A DNA stretch of 64,000 bases, taken from Salinimicrobium catena (GTDB lineage: Bacteria; Bacteroidota; Bacteroidia; Flavobacteriales; Flavobacteriaceae). How positions within the stretch are numbered: position 1 is the stretch's first letter; each line of letters opens with the position of its first letter. Position numbers and translations under genes: made by a program. The DNA lies in contig NZ_FNGG01000009.1 in assembly GCF_900102915.1 (NCBI RefSeq), positions 17,071 through 81,070 of the forward strand, given 5' to 3'. The notes under the pieces are model-generated. The model saw nothing but the letters and a program-made list of their open reading frames with translations, was not told where the DNA came from and ran no database searches. Shown here piece by piece: positions 8,993 through 16,405 of the stretch.

Positions 8993-10705
8993 ATGAACAA
9001 ATTTTGGTGTTGCCTGTTCCTGATCTTCTTCGGAATATCCTCCACTTTTGCCCAAACTATTGATAAGACCTGGAATTTTGAAGCTGTAGAAGACAGCTCT
9101 AAGCAGGACCTTTTTGATGTAAATCCCGGCACCGATTTCCTGAAGCTGGAAAACGGAAACTTTGAATTCAGCCTTAAAGGCGAAGACATTAACAGGGCTT
9201 CGGGAAATTATGTTTTCCAGAATGATGTACTGGTATTGTTCTATGATTCGCCACACGACAGCATTCAAAACCTGCGGGTGGAACAACTTACCGACTCCAC
9301 CTTGAGCCTTACCGGCAAGAACGTATATTATTCTTTGAGAGAACAGCCCCAGGAGGTTGCAGATGTACTGCCGGTAGAAACCAAAAAAGACATGATCCCC
9401 AATCAGGGGATCAGCTTTCAAAGCATTTGGCGGGGAGCGCTGGGAATGATCTCCCTGCTTGTAATCGCCTTCGTATTCAGCTCCAACCGAAAAGGGATCA
9501 ACTGGAAAACAGTGGGCGCAGGATTAAGCGCGCAGTTACTCCTGGCAGTAGGGGTTCTAAAAATTGAATTCGTACAAAACCTTTTTGAGTTCGTGGGCAG
9601 CATCTTCGTGCTCATCCTTGATTTTACGGCGGCAGGAAGTGAATTCCTCCTTGGAGGAATGATGGATGTGGAAAGCTTCGGCTTTATCTTCCTTTTCCAG
9701 GTGCTGCCAACCATCATCTTCTTTTCAGCGCTCACCTCGGTATTATTCTACATAGGGGTAATTCAGATCGTGGTGAAAGGAATGGCGTGGGTACTCACAA
9801 AATTAATGGGTATTTCGGGCCCTGAAAGTTTAAGTGTGGCAGGGAATATTTTTCTTGGCCAAACCGAAGCGCCATTGATGATCAAAGCCTACTTGGAGAG
9901 AATGACCCGCTCTGAGATCCTGCTGGTAATGATCGGGGGAATGGCCACTGTGGCCGGCGGAGTTCTGGCTGCTTATATCGGATTTTTAGGCGGGGACGAC
10001 CCGGCGCTGAGACTGGAATTCGCCAAGCACCTTTTGGCTGCTTCGGTAATGGCAGCTCCCGGTGCGATCGTAGTTTCCAAGATCCTTTATCCTCAAAAAG
10101 AAAAGATCAATACAGATGTGGAAGTATCTTCAGAAAAGATAGGCTCCAACATTCTTGACGCCATCGCCAACGGTACCACCGAAGGTTTAAAACTGGCCGC
10201 CAACGTGGCCGCCATGCTGCTGGTGTTTATCGCTTTTATTGCCATGATCAACTACTTCCTTGGCTGGATTGGCGACTGGACCACTTTGAACGCAATTTTA
10301 GCCGAACATACTCCGTATGGCAGATTATCCCTGGAATCTATCCTGGGAATGATCTTCGCGCCATTGATGTGGTTGATCGGGGTGGCTACCGAAGATATGA
10401 TGCTCATGGGACAATTACTGGGTATCAAGCTCGCGGCAAGTGAATTTGTTGGGTACATTCAGCTTGCCGAGCTAAAGGACCCGGTGAATGCATTGAGCCT
10501 TACCTATGAAAAGTCGGTTATCATGGCCACTTATATGTTGTGCGGATTTGCCAATTTCGCCTCCATCGGTATACAGATAGGCGGGATAGGTTCCCTGGCG
10601 CCGGGACAAAGAAAAACCCTTTCAGAATTCGGAATGAAGGCATTGATAGGCGGTACTTTGGCCTCCCTGCTTTCAGCGACAATAGCGGGAATGATCATCG
10701 GATAA
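8993..10705 (+). CDS. Concentrative nucleoside transporter with extra periplasmic N-terminal domain
   Basis: 570 residues. The first 21 are a signal peptide (MNKFWCCLFLIFFGISSTFA). Residues about 22-125 form a beta-rich, non-membrane domain (ASGNYVFQNDVLVLFYDSPH, LTDSTLSLTGKNVYYSL) resembling lipocalin-like periplasmic domains. From about 145 a complete NupC/CNT transporter follows: VAGNIFLGQTEAPLMIKAYL with the nucleoside-binding GQTEAP, GGMATVAGGVLAAYI, and the C-terminal CGFANFASIGIQIGGIG. CNT proteins import nucleosides with Na+ or H+. The thyA gene downstream fits a nucleotide-salvage theme but has its own terminator between. Confidence 0.9.
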   Translation: MNKFWCCLFLIFFGISSTFAQTIDKTWNFEAVEDSSKQDLFDVNPGTDFLKLENGNFEFSLKGEDINRASGNYVFQNDVLVLFYDSPHDSIQNLRVEQLTDSTLSLTGKNVYYSLREQPQEVADVLPVETKKDMIPNQGISFQSIWRGALGMISLLVIAFVFSSNRKGINWKTVGAGLSAQLLLAVGVLKIEFVQNLFEFVGSIFVLILDFTAAGSEFLLGGMMDVESFGFIFLFQVLPTIIFFSALTSVLFYIGVIQIVVKGMAWVLTKLMGISGPESLSVAGNIFLGQTEAPLMIKAYLERMTRSEILLVMIGGMATVAGGVLAAYIGFLGGDDPALRLEFAKHLLAASVMAAPGAIVVSKILYPQKEKINTDVEVSSEKIGSNILDAIANGTTEGLKLAANVAAMLLVFIAFIAMINYFLGWIGDWTTLNAILAEHTPYGRLSLESILGMIFAPLMWLIGVATEDMMLMGQLLGIKLAASEFVGYIQLAELKDPVNALSLTYEKSVIMATYMLCGFANFASIGIQIGGIGSLAPGQRKTLSEFGMKALIGGTLASLLSATIAGMIIG

Positions 10706-10726
10706 TTCCGCGGCATTTAACTTTTT

Positions 10727-10778
10727 AATTCCGGGTAGTTTTCTATTTTAGCTGAAAATCATCCGGAATTTTCTTTTA
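10727..10778 (+). terminator. Terminator-like hairpin after the nucleoside transporter
   Basis: AATTCCGG (10727-10734) pairs with CCGGAATT (10763-10770), then TTTTCTTTT. The 28-base loop is long, so efficiency is uncertain. Confidence 0.5.
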
Positions 10779-10839
10779 AGTAGCCGGCAGATTTTCAGGC
10801 AAAAATGCCGTTTTTCAAGAACAATTTCTTCCGAAGAAA

Positions 10840-11664
10840 ATGAAACAATACCACGACCTTATCAAGCATGTACTGGAACACGGGCATGAAAAAGGCGACC
10901 GCACGGGAACAGGCACCAAAAGCGTTTTTGGGTACCAGATGAGGTTCGACCTCAGCGAAGGATTCCCCATGGTCACCACCAAGAAGCTTCACCTGAAGTC
11001 GATCATTTATGAACTTTTGTGGTTCCTTAAGGGCGACACCAACATAAAGTACCTGCAGGAGCACGGGGTGCGCATCTGGAACGAATGGGCAGATGAAAAT
11101 GGCGATCTTGGCCCCGTTTACGGCCACCAGTGGAGAAACTGGAACAGCGCGGATATTGACCAGATTAAAGAAGTGGTGGAAACCTTAAAGAAGAACCCCA
11201 ACAGCCGAAGAATGCTGGTCACTGCCTGGAATCCTTCTGTCCTGCCCGATATTTCCAAACCCTTTTCTGAAAATGTGGCTAACGGCAAGGCTGCTTTACC
11301 GCCCTGTCACGCTTTTTTCCAGTTCTATGTGGCCGATGGAAAGCTCTCCTGCCAGCTTTACCAGAGAAGCGCCGACATCTTCCTGGGCGTGCCTTTCAAC
11401 ATAGCTTCCTATGCCCTGCTCACTATGATGATGGCCCAGGTGTGCGGCTATGAGCCGGGAGATTTTATTCACACCTTTGGAGACGCGCATATTTACAACA
11501 ACCACCTGGAGCAGGTAAACCTGCAGCTCTCCAGGGATTTCAGGCCGCTCCCAACCATGAAGCTCAATTCTGACGTCAAAGATATTTTTGAATTTACCTA
11601 TGAAGATTTTATATTGGAAAATTATGATCCTCATCCTGCCATAAAAGGCAAGGTGGCGGTCTAA
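10840..11664 (+). CDS. thyA: Thymidylate synthase
   Basis: A 274-residue enzyme converting dUMP to dTMP with methylene-tetrahydrofolate. The catalytic cysteine sits in [25 protein letters not shown] is the phosphate-binding Arg segment near the N-terminus; [21 protein letters not shown] and [15 protein letters not shown] complete the dUMP site. Folate cycling to dihydrofolate requires folA, which is found about 6 kb downstream. Length is close to the 264 residues of the E. coli enzyme. Confidence 0.97.
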   Translation: MKQYHDLIKHVLEHGHEKGDRTGTGTKSVFGYQMRFDLSEGFPMVTTKKLHLKSIIYELLWFLKGDTNIKYLQEHGVRIWNEWADENGDLGPVYGHQWRNWNSADIDQIKEVVETLKKNPNSRRMLVTAWNPSVLPDISKPFSENVANGKAALPPCHAFFQFYVADGKLSCQLYQRSADIFLGVPFNIASYALLTMMMAQVCGYEPGDFIHTFGDAHIYNNHLEQVNLQLSRDFRPLPTMKLNSDVKDIFEFTYEDFILENYDPHPAIKGKVAV

Positions 11665-11694
11665 TTTTGTTTAATCCTAAAATCTTTTATTACC

Positions 11695-12069
11695 ATGAAA
11701 AAGTTATTGATTATCACATGTCTCTTCTTTGGCGGGATCGCGGTTTCCCAGGCGCAGCAAACTTCCCCGGTTTGGCCCGGCTGTGAGGACAGCAAAGACG
11801 TATCGGCATGTTTTAATAAAAAACTTGCCCAACACGTTCGCGAAAATTACAAATACCCTATGGAGGGTAATGAATACATCCGCGGAAAAGTAACCATCTC
11901 CTTTGATGTTACCGAAGAAGGAAAGGTCGTGGTAAAATCTGTGGAAGGGCCCGAGCCTGCAGTAAACGATGCTGCCCGAAAAATGATCGAAGCCATTCCG
12001 GATATGAAACCGGGAACCCTCAACGGGAGACCCGACACCCGAAATTTTACAGTCCCATTTAATTTTTAA
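11695..12069 (+). CDS. Small secreted TonB C-terminal domain protein 1
   Basis: 124 residues: signal peptide (MKKLLIITCLFFGGIAVSQA) then a free-standing TonB-C-like domain, with PVWPGCEDSKDVSACFNKKL, HVRENYKYP and GKVTISFDVTEEGKVVVKSVEGP. It lacks the cytoplasmic/transmembrane anchor and Pro-rich spacer of a working TonB, so it is not an ordinary energy transducer; Bacteroidota encode many such periplasmic domains of unknown job. The two cysteines around residue 25-40 may form a disulfide. It is the tandem paralog of the next gene, separated by 9 bp. Confidence 0.8.
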   Translation: MKKLLIITCLFFGGIAVSQAQQTSPVWPGCEDSKDVSACFNKKLAQHVRENYKYPMEGNEYIRGKVTISFDVTEEGKVVVKSVEGPEPAVNDAARKMIEAIPDMKPGTLNGRPDTRNFTVPFNF

Positions 12070-12078
12070 ACCTACATT

Positions 12079-12492
12079 ATGAAAAAATTCTTAGTCGTAT
12101 TCATGCTCCTTATTGGAGGAACCGTTTTTGCCCAGACCGGGGTAAAGGCCGAAGGAAACACGCTTACCACAAGGGAGATCGCTCCCGTTTGGCCGGGCTG
12201 CGAAGGCAGTGAAGCCTCTAAAAAGACCTGTTTTAAGCAAAAACTGGTAGAACACCTTAAGGAGAACTACAAGTTTCCACGTGACGCCGCCGGAAAGATC
12301 ATCAGGGGAAAAGCCGTGGTCTCTTTCAATATCGACGAAGAAGGAAAGGTTGATATCCTTAAGGTAGAAGGCCCAAAAAAGGAACTTAACGAAGAGGCCA
12401 AAAGGATCATTCTTGCCATTCCGCAAATGAAACCGGGAGAACGTGCAGGAAAACCGGTGCCCATCAGGTACACAGTTCCTTTCACCTTTTAA
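12079..12492 (+). CDS. Small secreted TonB C-terminal domain protein 2
   Basis: 137 residues, clearly homologous to the preceding protein: signal peptide MKKFLVVFMLLIGGTVFA, then IAPVWPGCEGSEASKKTCF, HLKENYKFP and GKAVVSFNIDEEGKVDILKVEGP. Both keep the WPGCE motif, a second Cys, and a final PFxF. The pair arose by tandem duplication and is presumably one transcript. Possible roles are interaction with outer-membrane TonB-dependent receptors or decoy/adaptor binding; nothing nearby is a receptor. Confidence 0.8.
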   Translation: MKKFLVVFMLLIGGTVFAQTGVKAEGNTLTTREIAPVWPGCEGSEASKKTCFKQKLVEHLKENYKFPRDAAGKIIRGKAVVSFNIDEEGKVDILKVEGPKKELNEEAKRIILAIPQMKPGERAGKPVPIRYTVPFTF

Positions 12493-12536
12493 GCCTTGAT
12501 TAGTATTATCTTAACTAAATCTCAGGGATAAAATCC

Positions 12537-12544
12537 TAAATTTG
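12537..12544 (+). promoter_or_regulatory. -7 box of the egt operon
   Basis: TAAATTTG, exact TAnnTTTG, 29 bp before the egtB ATG. The hairpin at 12545-12571 begins at the next base, so transcript start would fall inside it. Confidence 0.5.
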
Positions 12545-12571
12545 AAGGAAACCATAAAGGTTTCCTTTTTT
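12545..12571 (+). terminator. Terminator hairpin squeezed between promoter box and egtB start
   Basis: A perfect 9-bp stem AAGGAAACC/GGTTTCCTT with loop ATAAA is followed by TTTTT and, one base later, the ATG at 12573. It most simply ends the TonB-like transcript; because the promoter box lies before it, only the 3' half should be present in egt mRNA. Confidence 0.7.
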
Positions 12572-12572
12572 T

Positions 12573-13739
12573 ATGATCACTCCTGAAGCACTTCACGAAC
12601 TCTTTACCGAAACCCGCTCCCGCAGCGAGGAGATATGTTCTTTCCTCAAGACCGAAGACTACGTGGTGCAGCCGGTAGTGGATGTCTCCCCTCCAAAATG
12701 GCATTTGGGGCACACTACCTGGTTCTTTGAGGAATTCGTGCTCAAGCCCAATGTCAAGGATTACCAGATCTTCAACGATCGGTTCGCTTATGTCTTTAAC
12801 AGCTACTATGAAAGCGCAGGCGATAAGGTGGTGCGATCTGACCGTGGAAATCTTTCCAGGCCAACTGTGGCCCAGGTTTATGACTACCGCAGGTACGTAA
12901 CAGAAAAACTGCTGAACTTTTTAAACAGCGAAGAACTTTCAGATCATCTAAAAAAGGTCATCGAGCTGGGCTGCCATCATGAAAAACAGCACCAGGAGCT
13001 GCTTTTGACAGATATCAAGTACATTCTTGGAAACAATCCGCTTCATCCGGAATATCACGAGGCTTTTGACGAAAATCCTATACAGGATTTTCCGCAGGAA
13101 TGGATCTCGATGGACGAAGGCATTTACAAAATTGGCCATAACAAGAGAAACGAGTTTTGTTACGACAACGAACTGGGTTACCATAAAACTTTTCTGCAGG
13201 AATACCAGATTTCCAATAAGCTCGTCACGAACAGGGAATACCTGGAGTTCATGGAAGACGGCGGCTATGAACAGGTGCTGCTGTGGCATGCCGAAGGCTG
13301 GGACTGGGTGAACCAGAACGAGATCCGCTCTCCCTTTTACTGGTATAAAGTCGATGATGCCTGGCAGCAGTACACTTTGGCCGGACTAAAACCTTTAGAT
13401 CCCGAAGCACCTGTCACCCACCTCTCCTATTACGAAGCCTTTGCCTACGCCCAATGGAAGGGACTGCGCCTGCCTACAGAATTTGAATGGGAGGCCGCAC
13501 AGCAAAATTTTGACTGGGGCAACAGATGGGAATGGACAGAGAGCGCTTATTCCCCCTATCCCCACTACACCAAAGCTCCCGGCGCCCTGGGAGAATACAA
13601 CGGAAAGTTCATGGTCAACCAGAAAGTCCTTAGAGGAGGATCTGTCGCCACGGCTCCCAATCACCTAAGGCCCACCTACAGGAATTTTTTTCACCCCCAC
13701 CTGCGCTGGCAGTTCACAGGCCTGCGCTTAGCCAAATAA
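12573..13739 (+). CDS. egtB: Ergothioneine biosynthesis sulfoxide synthase
   Basis: A 388-residue non-haem iron enzyme joining hercynine to a thiol (cysteine or gamma-glutamylcysteine) with O2. The N-terminal DinB-like domain shows the iron ligands: His in PPKWHLGHTTWFF and the HxxxHxE motif in HHEKQHQE near residue 130. The C-terminal formylglycine-generating-enzyme-like (C-type lectin) domain contains LRLPTEFEWEAA, LRGGSVATAPNHLRPTYRNF and the GLRLAK end. The next gene, egtD, supplies its substrate hercynine. A selenoneine or ovothiol variant cannot be excluded, but the neighbouring EgtD supports ergothioneine. Confidence 0.92.
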   Translation: MITPEALHELFTETRSRSEEICSFLKTEDYVVQPVVDVSPPKWHLGHTTWFFEEFVLKPNVKDYQIFNDRFAYVFNSYYESAGDKVVRSDRGNLSRPTVAQVYDYRRYVTEKLLNFLNSEELSDHLKKVIELGCHHEKQHQELLLTDIKYILGNNPLHPEYHEAFDENPIQDFPQEWISMDEGIYKIGHNKRNEFCYDNELGYHKTFLQEYQISNKLVTNREYLEFMEDGGYEQVLLWHAEGWDWVNQNEIRSPFYWYKVDDAWQQYTLAGLKPLDPEAPVTHLSYYEAFAYAQWKGLRLPTEFEWEAAQQNFDWGNRWEWTESAYSPYPHYTKAPGALGEYNGKFMVNQKVLRGGSVATAPNHLRPTYRNFFHPHLRWQFTGLRLAK

Positions 13740-13745
13740 AATCAA

Positions 13746-14717
13746 ATGATGAACAAGATAAAACCTCCGGAATTCGACACCCAATTTGCTGCCGATATCT
13801 TTCATGGCCTTACCACCTATCCAAAAAGCCTGAGTTCAAAATATTTCTACGACAAACGGGGAGACGAACTCTTTCAGCAGATCATGCACCTGCCCGAATA
13901 TTACCTTACAGGAAAAGAATTTTCGATCCTGCAGGAGTACAAAGAACAGATAGGCCTTGCGTTTACTTCAGATAAAGGTTTTGACCTGATCGAGCTGGGT
14001 GCGGGAGACGGAAAAAAGACAAAGATCCTGTTACGGCATTTCCTTGAAGAAAAGTTCTCTTTCAGGTACCTGCCGGTAGATATAAGCGATAATGTCCTGC
14101 TTCAGCTTTCGGCCAGCCTCAAAGAGGAACTCCCGGGGATAGCTGTAGAGCCTCAACAAGGTATGTACCGCGAAGTGCTGGACAGGCTTACAGATTACAA
14201 GGAAAGAAAAAAGGTGATCCTGTTCCTGGGTTCTAATATAGGGAACCTCTCCCAGGAAGAGGCGGTGAGCTTTCTGAAGAAGATAAGCTCCTCCATGAGC
14301 AGCGAGGACCTGTTCTTTATGGGAGCCGATCAGAAAAAAAATCCGCAGAAAGTACTGGATGCCTATAACGATAAGACCGGGGTCACGGCAGCTTTCAATA
14401 AGAATCTTTTGACCAGGATCAACCGCGAACTAGACGCCAATTTTGATCTTGATGCATTTTTGCACTGGCCTGTTTATGATCCGGAAACCGGAATGGCAAA
14501 AAGTTTTCTGGTGAGCAAAAAGGCACAGACCGTACAGATAAATTCCTTAAATTTAGAAGTGGAATTCGCTGCCTGGGAAAGTATCCACACGGAGATCTCT
14601 CAGAAGTACGATGATACCTCCATCGCCTGGCTGGCAGAGGAATCGGGACTGAAAATGATCCGCAGCTTTAGCGACAGTGAAAACAACTTTAAGAACTACA
14701 TCTTTCAAAAATCCTGA
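13746..14717 (+). CDS. egtD: L-histidine N-alpha-methyltransferase
   Basis: 323 residues, 6 bp behind egtB. It trimethylates histidine to hercynine using three SAM. The SAM site is LIELGAGDGKKTKIL near residue 80, and the preceding SSKYFYDKRGDELFQQIMHLPEYYLTG region is the family-specific N-terminal block that binds histidine. LFLGSNIGNLSQEEA and FFMGADQKKNPQKVLDAYND are further conserved EgtD blocks. Together egtB and egtD are a minimal ergothioneine pathway; the C-S lyase step (EgtE) must be encoded elsewhere or met by another PLP enzyme. A class V PLP enzyme at 16399-17472 is near but separately transcribed. Confidence 0.94.
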   Translation: MMNKIKPPEFDTQFAADIFHGLTTYPKSLSSKYFYDKRGDELFQQIMHLPEYYLTGKEFSILQEYKEQIGLAFTSDKGFDLIELGAGDGKKTKILLRHFLEEKFSFRYLPVDISDNVLLQLSASLKEELPGIAVEPQQGMYREVLDRLTDYKERKKVILFLGSNIGNLSQEEAVSFLKKISSSMSSEDLFFMGADQKKNPQKVLDAYNDKTGVTAAFNKNLLTRINRELDANFDLDAFLHWPVYDPETGMAKSFLVSKKAQTVQINSLNLEVEFAAWESIHTEISQKYDDTSIAWLAEESGLKMIRSFSDSENNFKNYIFQKS

Positions 14718-14720
14718 ATT

Positions 14721-15002
14721 ATGAAAGCTATCTGGAACAACACCATCCTGGCCGAGAGCAACAACACCAAATACCTGGAGGACAATCATTACTTCCCGCC
14801 CGACTCGCTGAATTCTGAATTCTTTCAGCTAAGCGACACTCACAGCACCGCGCCGGGAAAAGGAAAAGCTTCATACTTCCACATACAGGTGGGGGATCAT
14901 AAAAATGCCGATGCCGCCTGGTTCTATCCGCATCCCGAAGAAGTGGCTAAGGAGATCAAGAATTACGTGGCGTTTGGGAAAGATGTGGAAATCAGGAATT
15001 AA
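14721..15002 (+). CDS. DUF427 domain protein in the egt operon
   Basis: A 93-residue protein that fits the DUF427 fold: MKAIWNNTILAESNNTKYLEDNHYFP at the start, the central GKASYFHIQVGD, and AAWFYPHPEEVAKEIKNYVAF near the end. It begins 3 bp after egtD stops and is therefore almost surely translated with it. DUF427 proteins are of unknown biochemistry; the operon position suggests a link to ergothioneine or to oxidative-stress defence. Confidence 0.85.
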   Translation: MKAIWNNTILAESNNTKYLEDNHYFPPDSLNSEFFQLSDTHSTAPGKGKASYFHIQVGDHKNADAAWFYPHPEEVAKEIKNYVAFGKDVEIRN

Positions 15003-15025
15003 CATGGTCAAACGAAAAATTATTG

Positions 15026-15033
15026 TAAGTTTG
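15026..15033 (+). promoter_or_regulatory. -7 box of the asnA attenuator transcript
   Basis: TAAGTTTG, exact TAnnTTTG, 22 bp before the first asparagine-rich leader start codon. No good -33 box is seen. Confidence 0.6.
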
Positions 15034-15054
15034 CCAAAATCAAATGCACAGGAA

Positions 15055-15132
15055 ATGAACCTGAACACCAATAATAATCCTTTTAATAACAACCTGAATA
15101 ATTTCAGGCTGCGGAAGGCTTATATTGTGTAA
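15055..15132 (+). CDS. Asparagine-rich leader peptide 1 of asnA
   Basis: A 25-residue open frame containing ten Asn: MNLNTNNNPFNNNLNN is its first part and it ends AYIV. Runs of AAT/AAC codons precede, by 11-40 bases, a sequence able to act as an antiterminator, and a strong terminator follows the stop. The next full-length gene is aspartate-ammonia ligase, which makes asparagine. This is the classical layout of ribosome-mediated attenuation. The function is inferred from layout; I know of no earlier description for asnA in this group. Confidence 0.85.
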   Translation: MNLNTNNNPFNNNLNNFRLRKAYIV

Positions 15133-15167
15133 ACCCAGGTTCACTCAACCATATTCAAAGCCTTTCC
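15113..15167 (+). promoter_or_regulatory. Antiterminator of asnA attenuator 1
   Basis: GGAAGGCTT (15113-15121), inside the end of leader 1, can pair with AAGCCTTTCC (15158-15167) with one bulged T. The second sequence is also the 5' arm of the terminator, so the two structures exclude each other. A ribosome stalled on Asn codons leaves 15113-15121 free; one reaching the stop at 15130 covers it. A small CCTGAA/TTCAGG hairpin (15093-15108) could serve as the pause hairpin. Confidence 0.7.
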
Positions 15168-15188
15168 AGTCCCGGAAAGGCTTTTTTA
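15158..15188 (+). terminator. Attenuator terminator 1 of asnA
   Basis: Perfect 10-bp stem AAGCCTTTCC/GGAAAGGCTT with loop AGTCCC, ending in TTTTTTA. It lies 25 bp behind the leader 1 stop codon. Confidence 0.9.
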
Positions 15189-15198
15189 TTTCACACCT

Positions 15199-15318
15199 AT
15201 GACAACAACAAGAAAAAATAATCAGAATAATAATGATCCGCCACCCGGGGGAGAAGGTTCCTGTGCTTTAAAGCCTGCCTTTTCTGAGGGCAGGCTTTTT
15301 TTATTCCCACTTTTTTAA
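15199..15318 (+). CDS. Asparagine-containing leader peptide 2 of asnA
   Basis: A 39-residue frame starting MTTTRKNNQNNNDPPPGG. It has five Asn codons in six positions followed by a Pro-Pro-Pro-Gly motif, known to slow ribosomes. Unlike leader 1, the frame runs through the second terminator and stops at 15316-15318, 17 bp before asnA. The N-rich start again matches the product of the downstream enzyme. I see no clean antiterminator partner for this second module, so its mechanism is open. Confidence 0.65.
   Translation: MTTTRKNNQNNNDPPPGGEGSCALKPAFSEGRLFLFPLF
15271..15302 (+). terminator. Attenuator terminator 2 of asnA
   Basis: Perfect 9-bp stem AAGCCTGCC/GGCAGGCTT (15271-15279 and 15289-15297), extendable by one A-T pair, with a run of seven T. 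It lies 33 bp before the asnA start. Confidence 0.9.
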
Positions 15319-15335
15319 TCCAAAAACTAAATATT

Positions 15336-16358
15336 ATGATCGAATCAAAAATCCGTATTTCAGAAAAATTAGAGACAGAGCAAACCCTTCACTTTGCAAA
15401 AATGTGTTTTGAAGAACAGCTCAAGAAACACCTGCCGCTCACCAAAGTTTCGGCACCGGCCGTAGTGCTGCAGGGAACCGGCATCAACGACGACCTCAAC
15501 GGCATTGAACGCCCCGTTTCCTTTCCTATCAAAGCCATGCAGGAACAACCCGCAGAAGTGGTGCAGTCGCTGGCAAAATGGAAAAGGCTGCGCCTTAAGG
15601 AGTACGAACTTCCTGCCGGGACCGGCATCTATACCGATATGAAAGCGTTGAGGCCCGATGAAGACCTGGGAAAAATTCATTCGCTTTATGTGGACCAATG
15701 GGACTGGGAAATGGTGATACACCCCGAAGACCGACAGCTCTCTTTCCTGAAACAACAGGTTGAACAGATCTACCGGGCAGTTAAGGACACAGAAATGGAG
15801 CTTTTCAAAAAGTATCCTGAGCTTAACCCTTTCCTTCCTTCAGAAATAACTTTTCTACATACAGAAGATCTCCTGGAAAAATACCCGCATCTTTCTCCAA
15901 AAGAAAGGGAAAACAAAGCTGCCAAGGAATTCGGTGCAGTCTTCCTGATCGGCATCGGGGGTGAACTTGTCCACGGCAAACCTCATGATGGCCGCGCTCC
16001 CGACTATGATGACTGGTCTACTCCTACCTCAGCTTCTACCAAAGGCCTCAACGGAGATATCCTCTTCTGGAACCCGGTTTTAGAACAGGCTTTTGAGATC
16101 TCTTCTATGGGAATAAGAGTGGATCCGGAGGTGCTGGCAAGTCAGCTTGAGATCCGTAACGCCGGGGCTCGTGCCGAATTGGTTTACCACCGGCAATTGC
16201 TACAGGGGGAATTGCCTCAAACCATTGGCGGCGGCATTGGCCAGTCAAGGCTGTGCATGTTCCTGCTAAAAAAACGACATATCGGGGAAGTGCAGGCCGG
16301 CATTTGGCCTTCCGAAATGAGGGTAGAATGTCTCCGGGAAGGAATACAGTTATTGTAA
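15336..16358 (+). CDS. asnA: Aspartate-ammonia ligase
   Basis: A 340-residue ammonia-dependent asparagine synthetase with a class II aminoacyl-tRNA-synthetase-like fold. Conserved blocks are VSAPAVVLQGTGINDDLNG, QSLAKWKRLRLKEYEL, GIYTDMKALRPDEDL, VDQWDWE and the C-terminal GGGIGQSRLCMFLLKK. It converts aspartate, ammonia and ATP to asparagine, AMP and PPi. The two N-rich leaders and two terminators in front indicate repression when charged tRNA-Asn is plentiful. A bidirectional terminator separates it from the convergent next gene. Confidence 0.96.
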   Translation: MIESKIRISEKLETEQTLHFAKMCFEEQLKKHLPLTKVSAPAVVLQGTGINDDLNGIERPVSFPIKAMQEQPAEVVQSLAKWKRLRLKEYELPAGTGIYTDMKALRPDEDLGKIHSLYVDQWDWEMVIHPEDRQLSFLKQQVEQIYRAVKDTEMELFKKYPELNPFLPSEITFLHTEDLLEKYPHLSPKERENKAAKEFGAVFLIGIGGELVHGKPHDGRAPDYDDWSTPTSASTKGLNGDILFWNPVLEQAFEISSMGIRVDPEVLASQLEIRNAGARAELVYHRQLLQGELPQTIGGGIGQSRLCMFLLKKRHIGEVQAGIWPSEMRVECLREGIQLL

Positions 16359-16361
16359 AGG

Positions 16362-16405
16362 AAAAAAGGGTGATCAAAAATGGCATTTTGATCACCCTTT
16401 ATTTT
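16362..16405. terminator. Bidirectional terminator between convergent genes
   Basis: Perfect 15-bp stem AAAGGGTGATCAAAA/TTTTGATCACCCTTT (16365-16379 and 16386-16400), with A-run before and TATTTT after. It serves asnA and the convergent aminotransferase gene, overlapping the stop of the latter. Confidence 0.92.

Noticed and set aside
8765..9421. 218-codon minus-strand frame
   Set aside because: Antisense to the DUF151 gene and to the signal peptide of the transporter; explained as a shadow.
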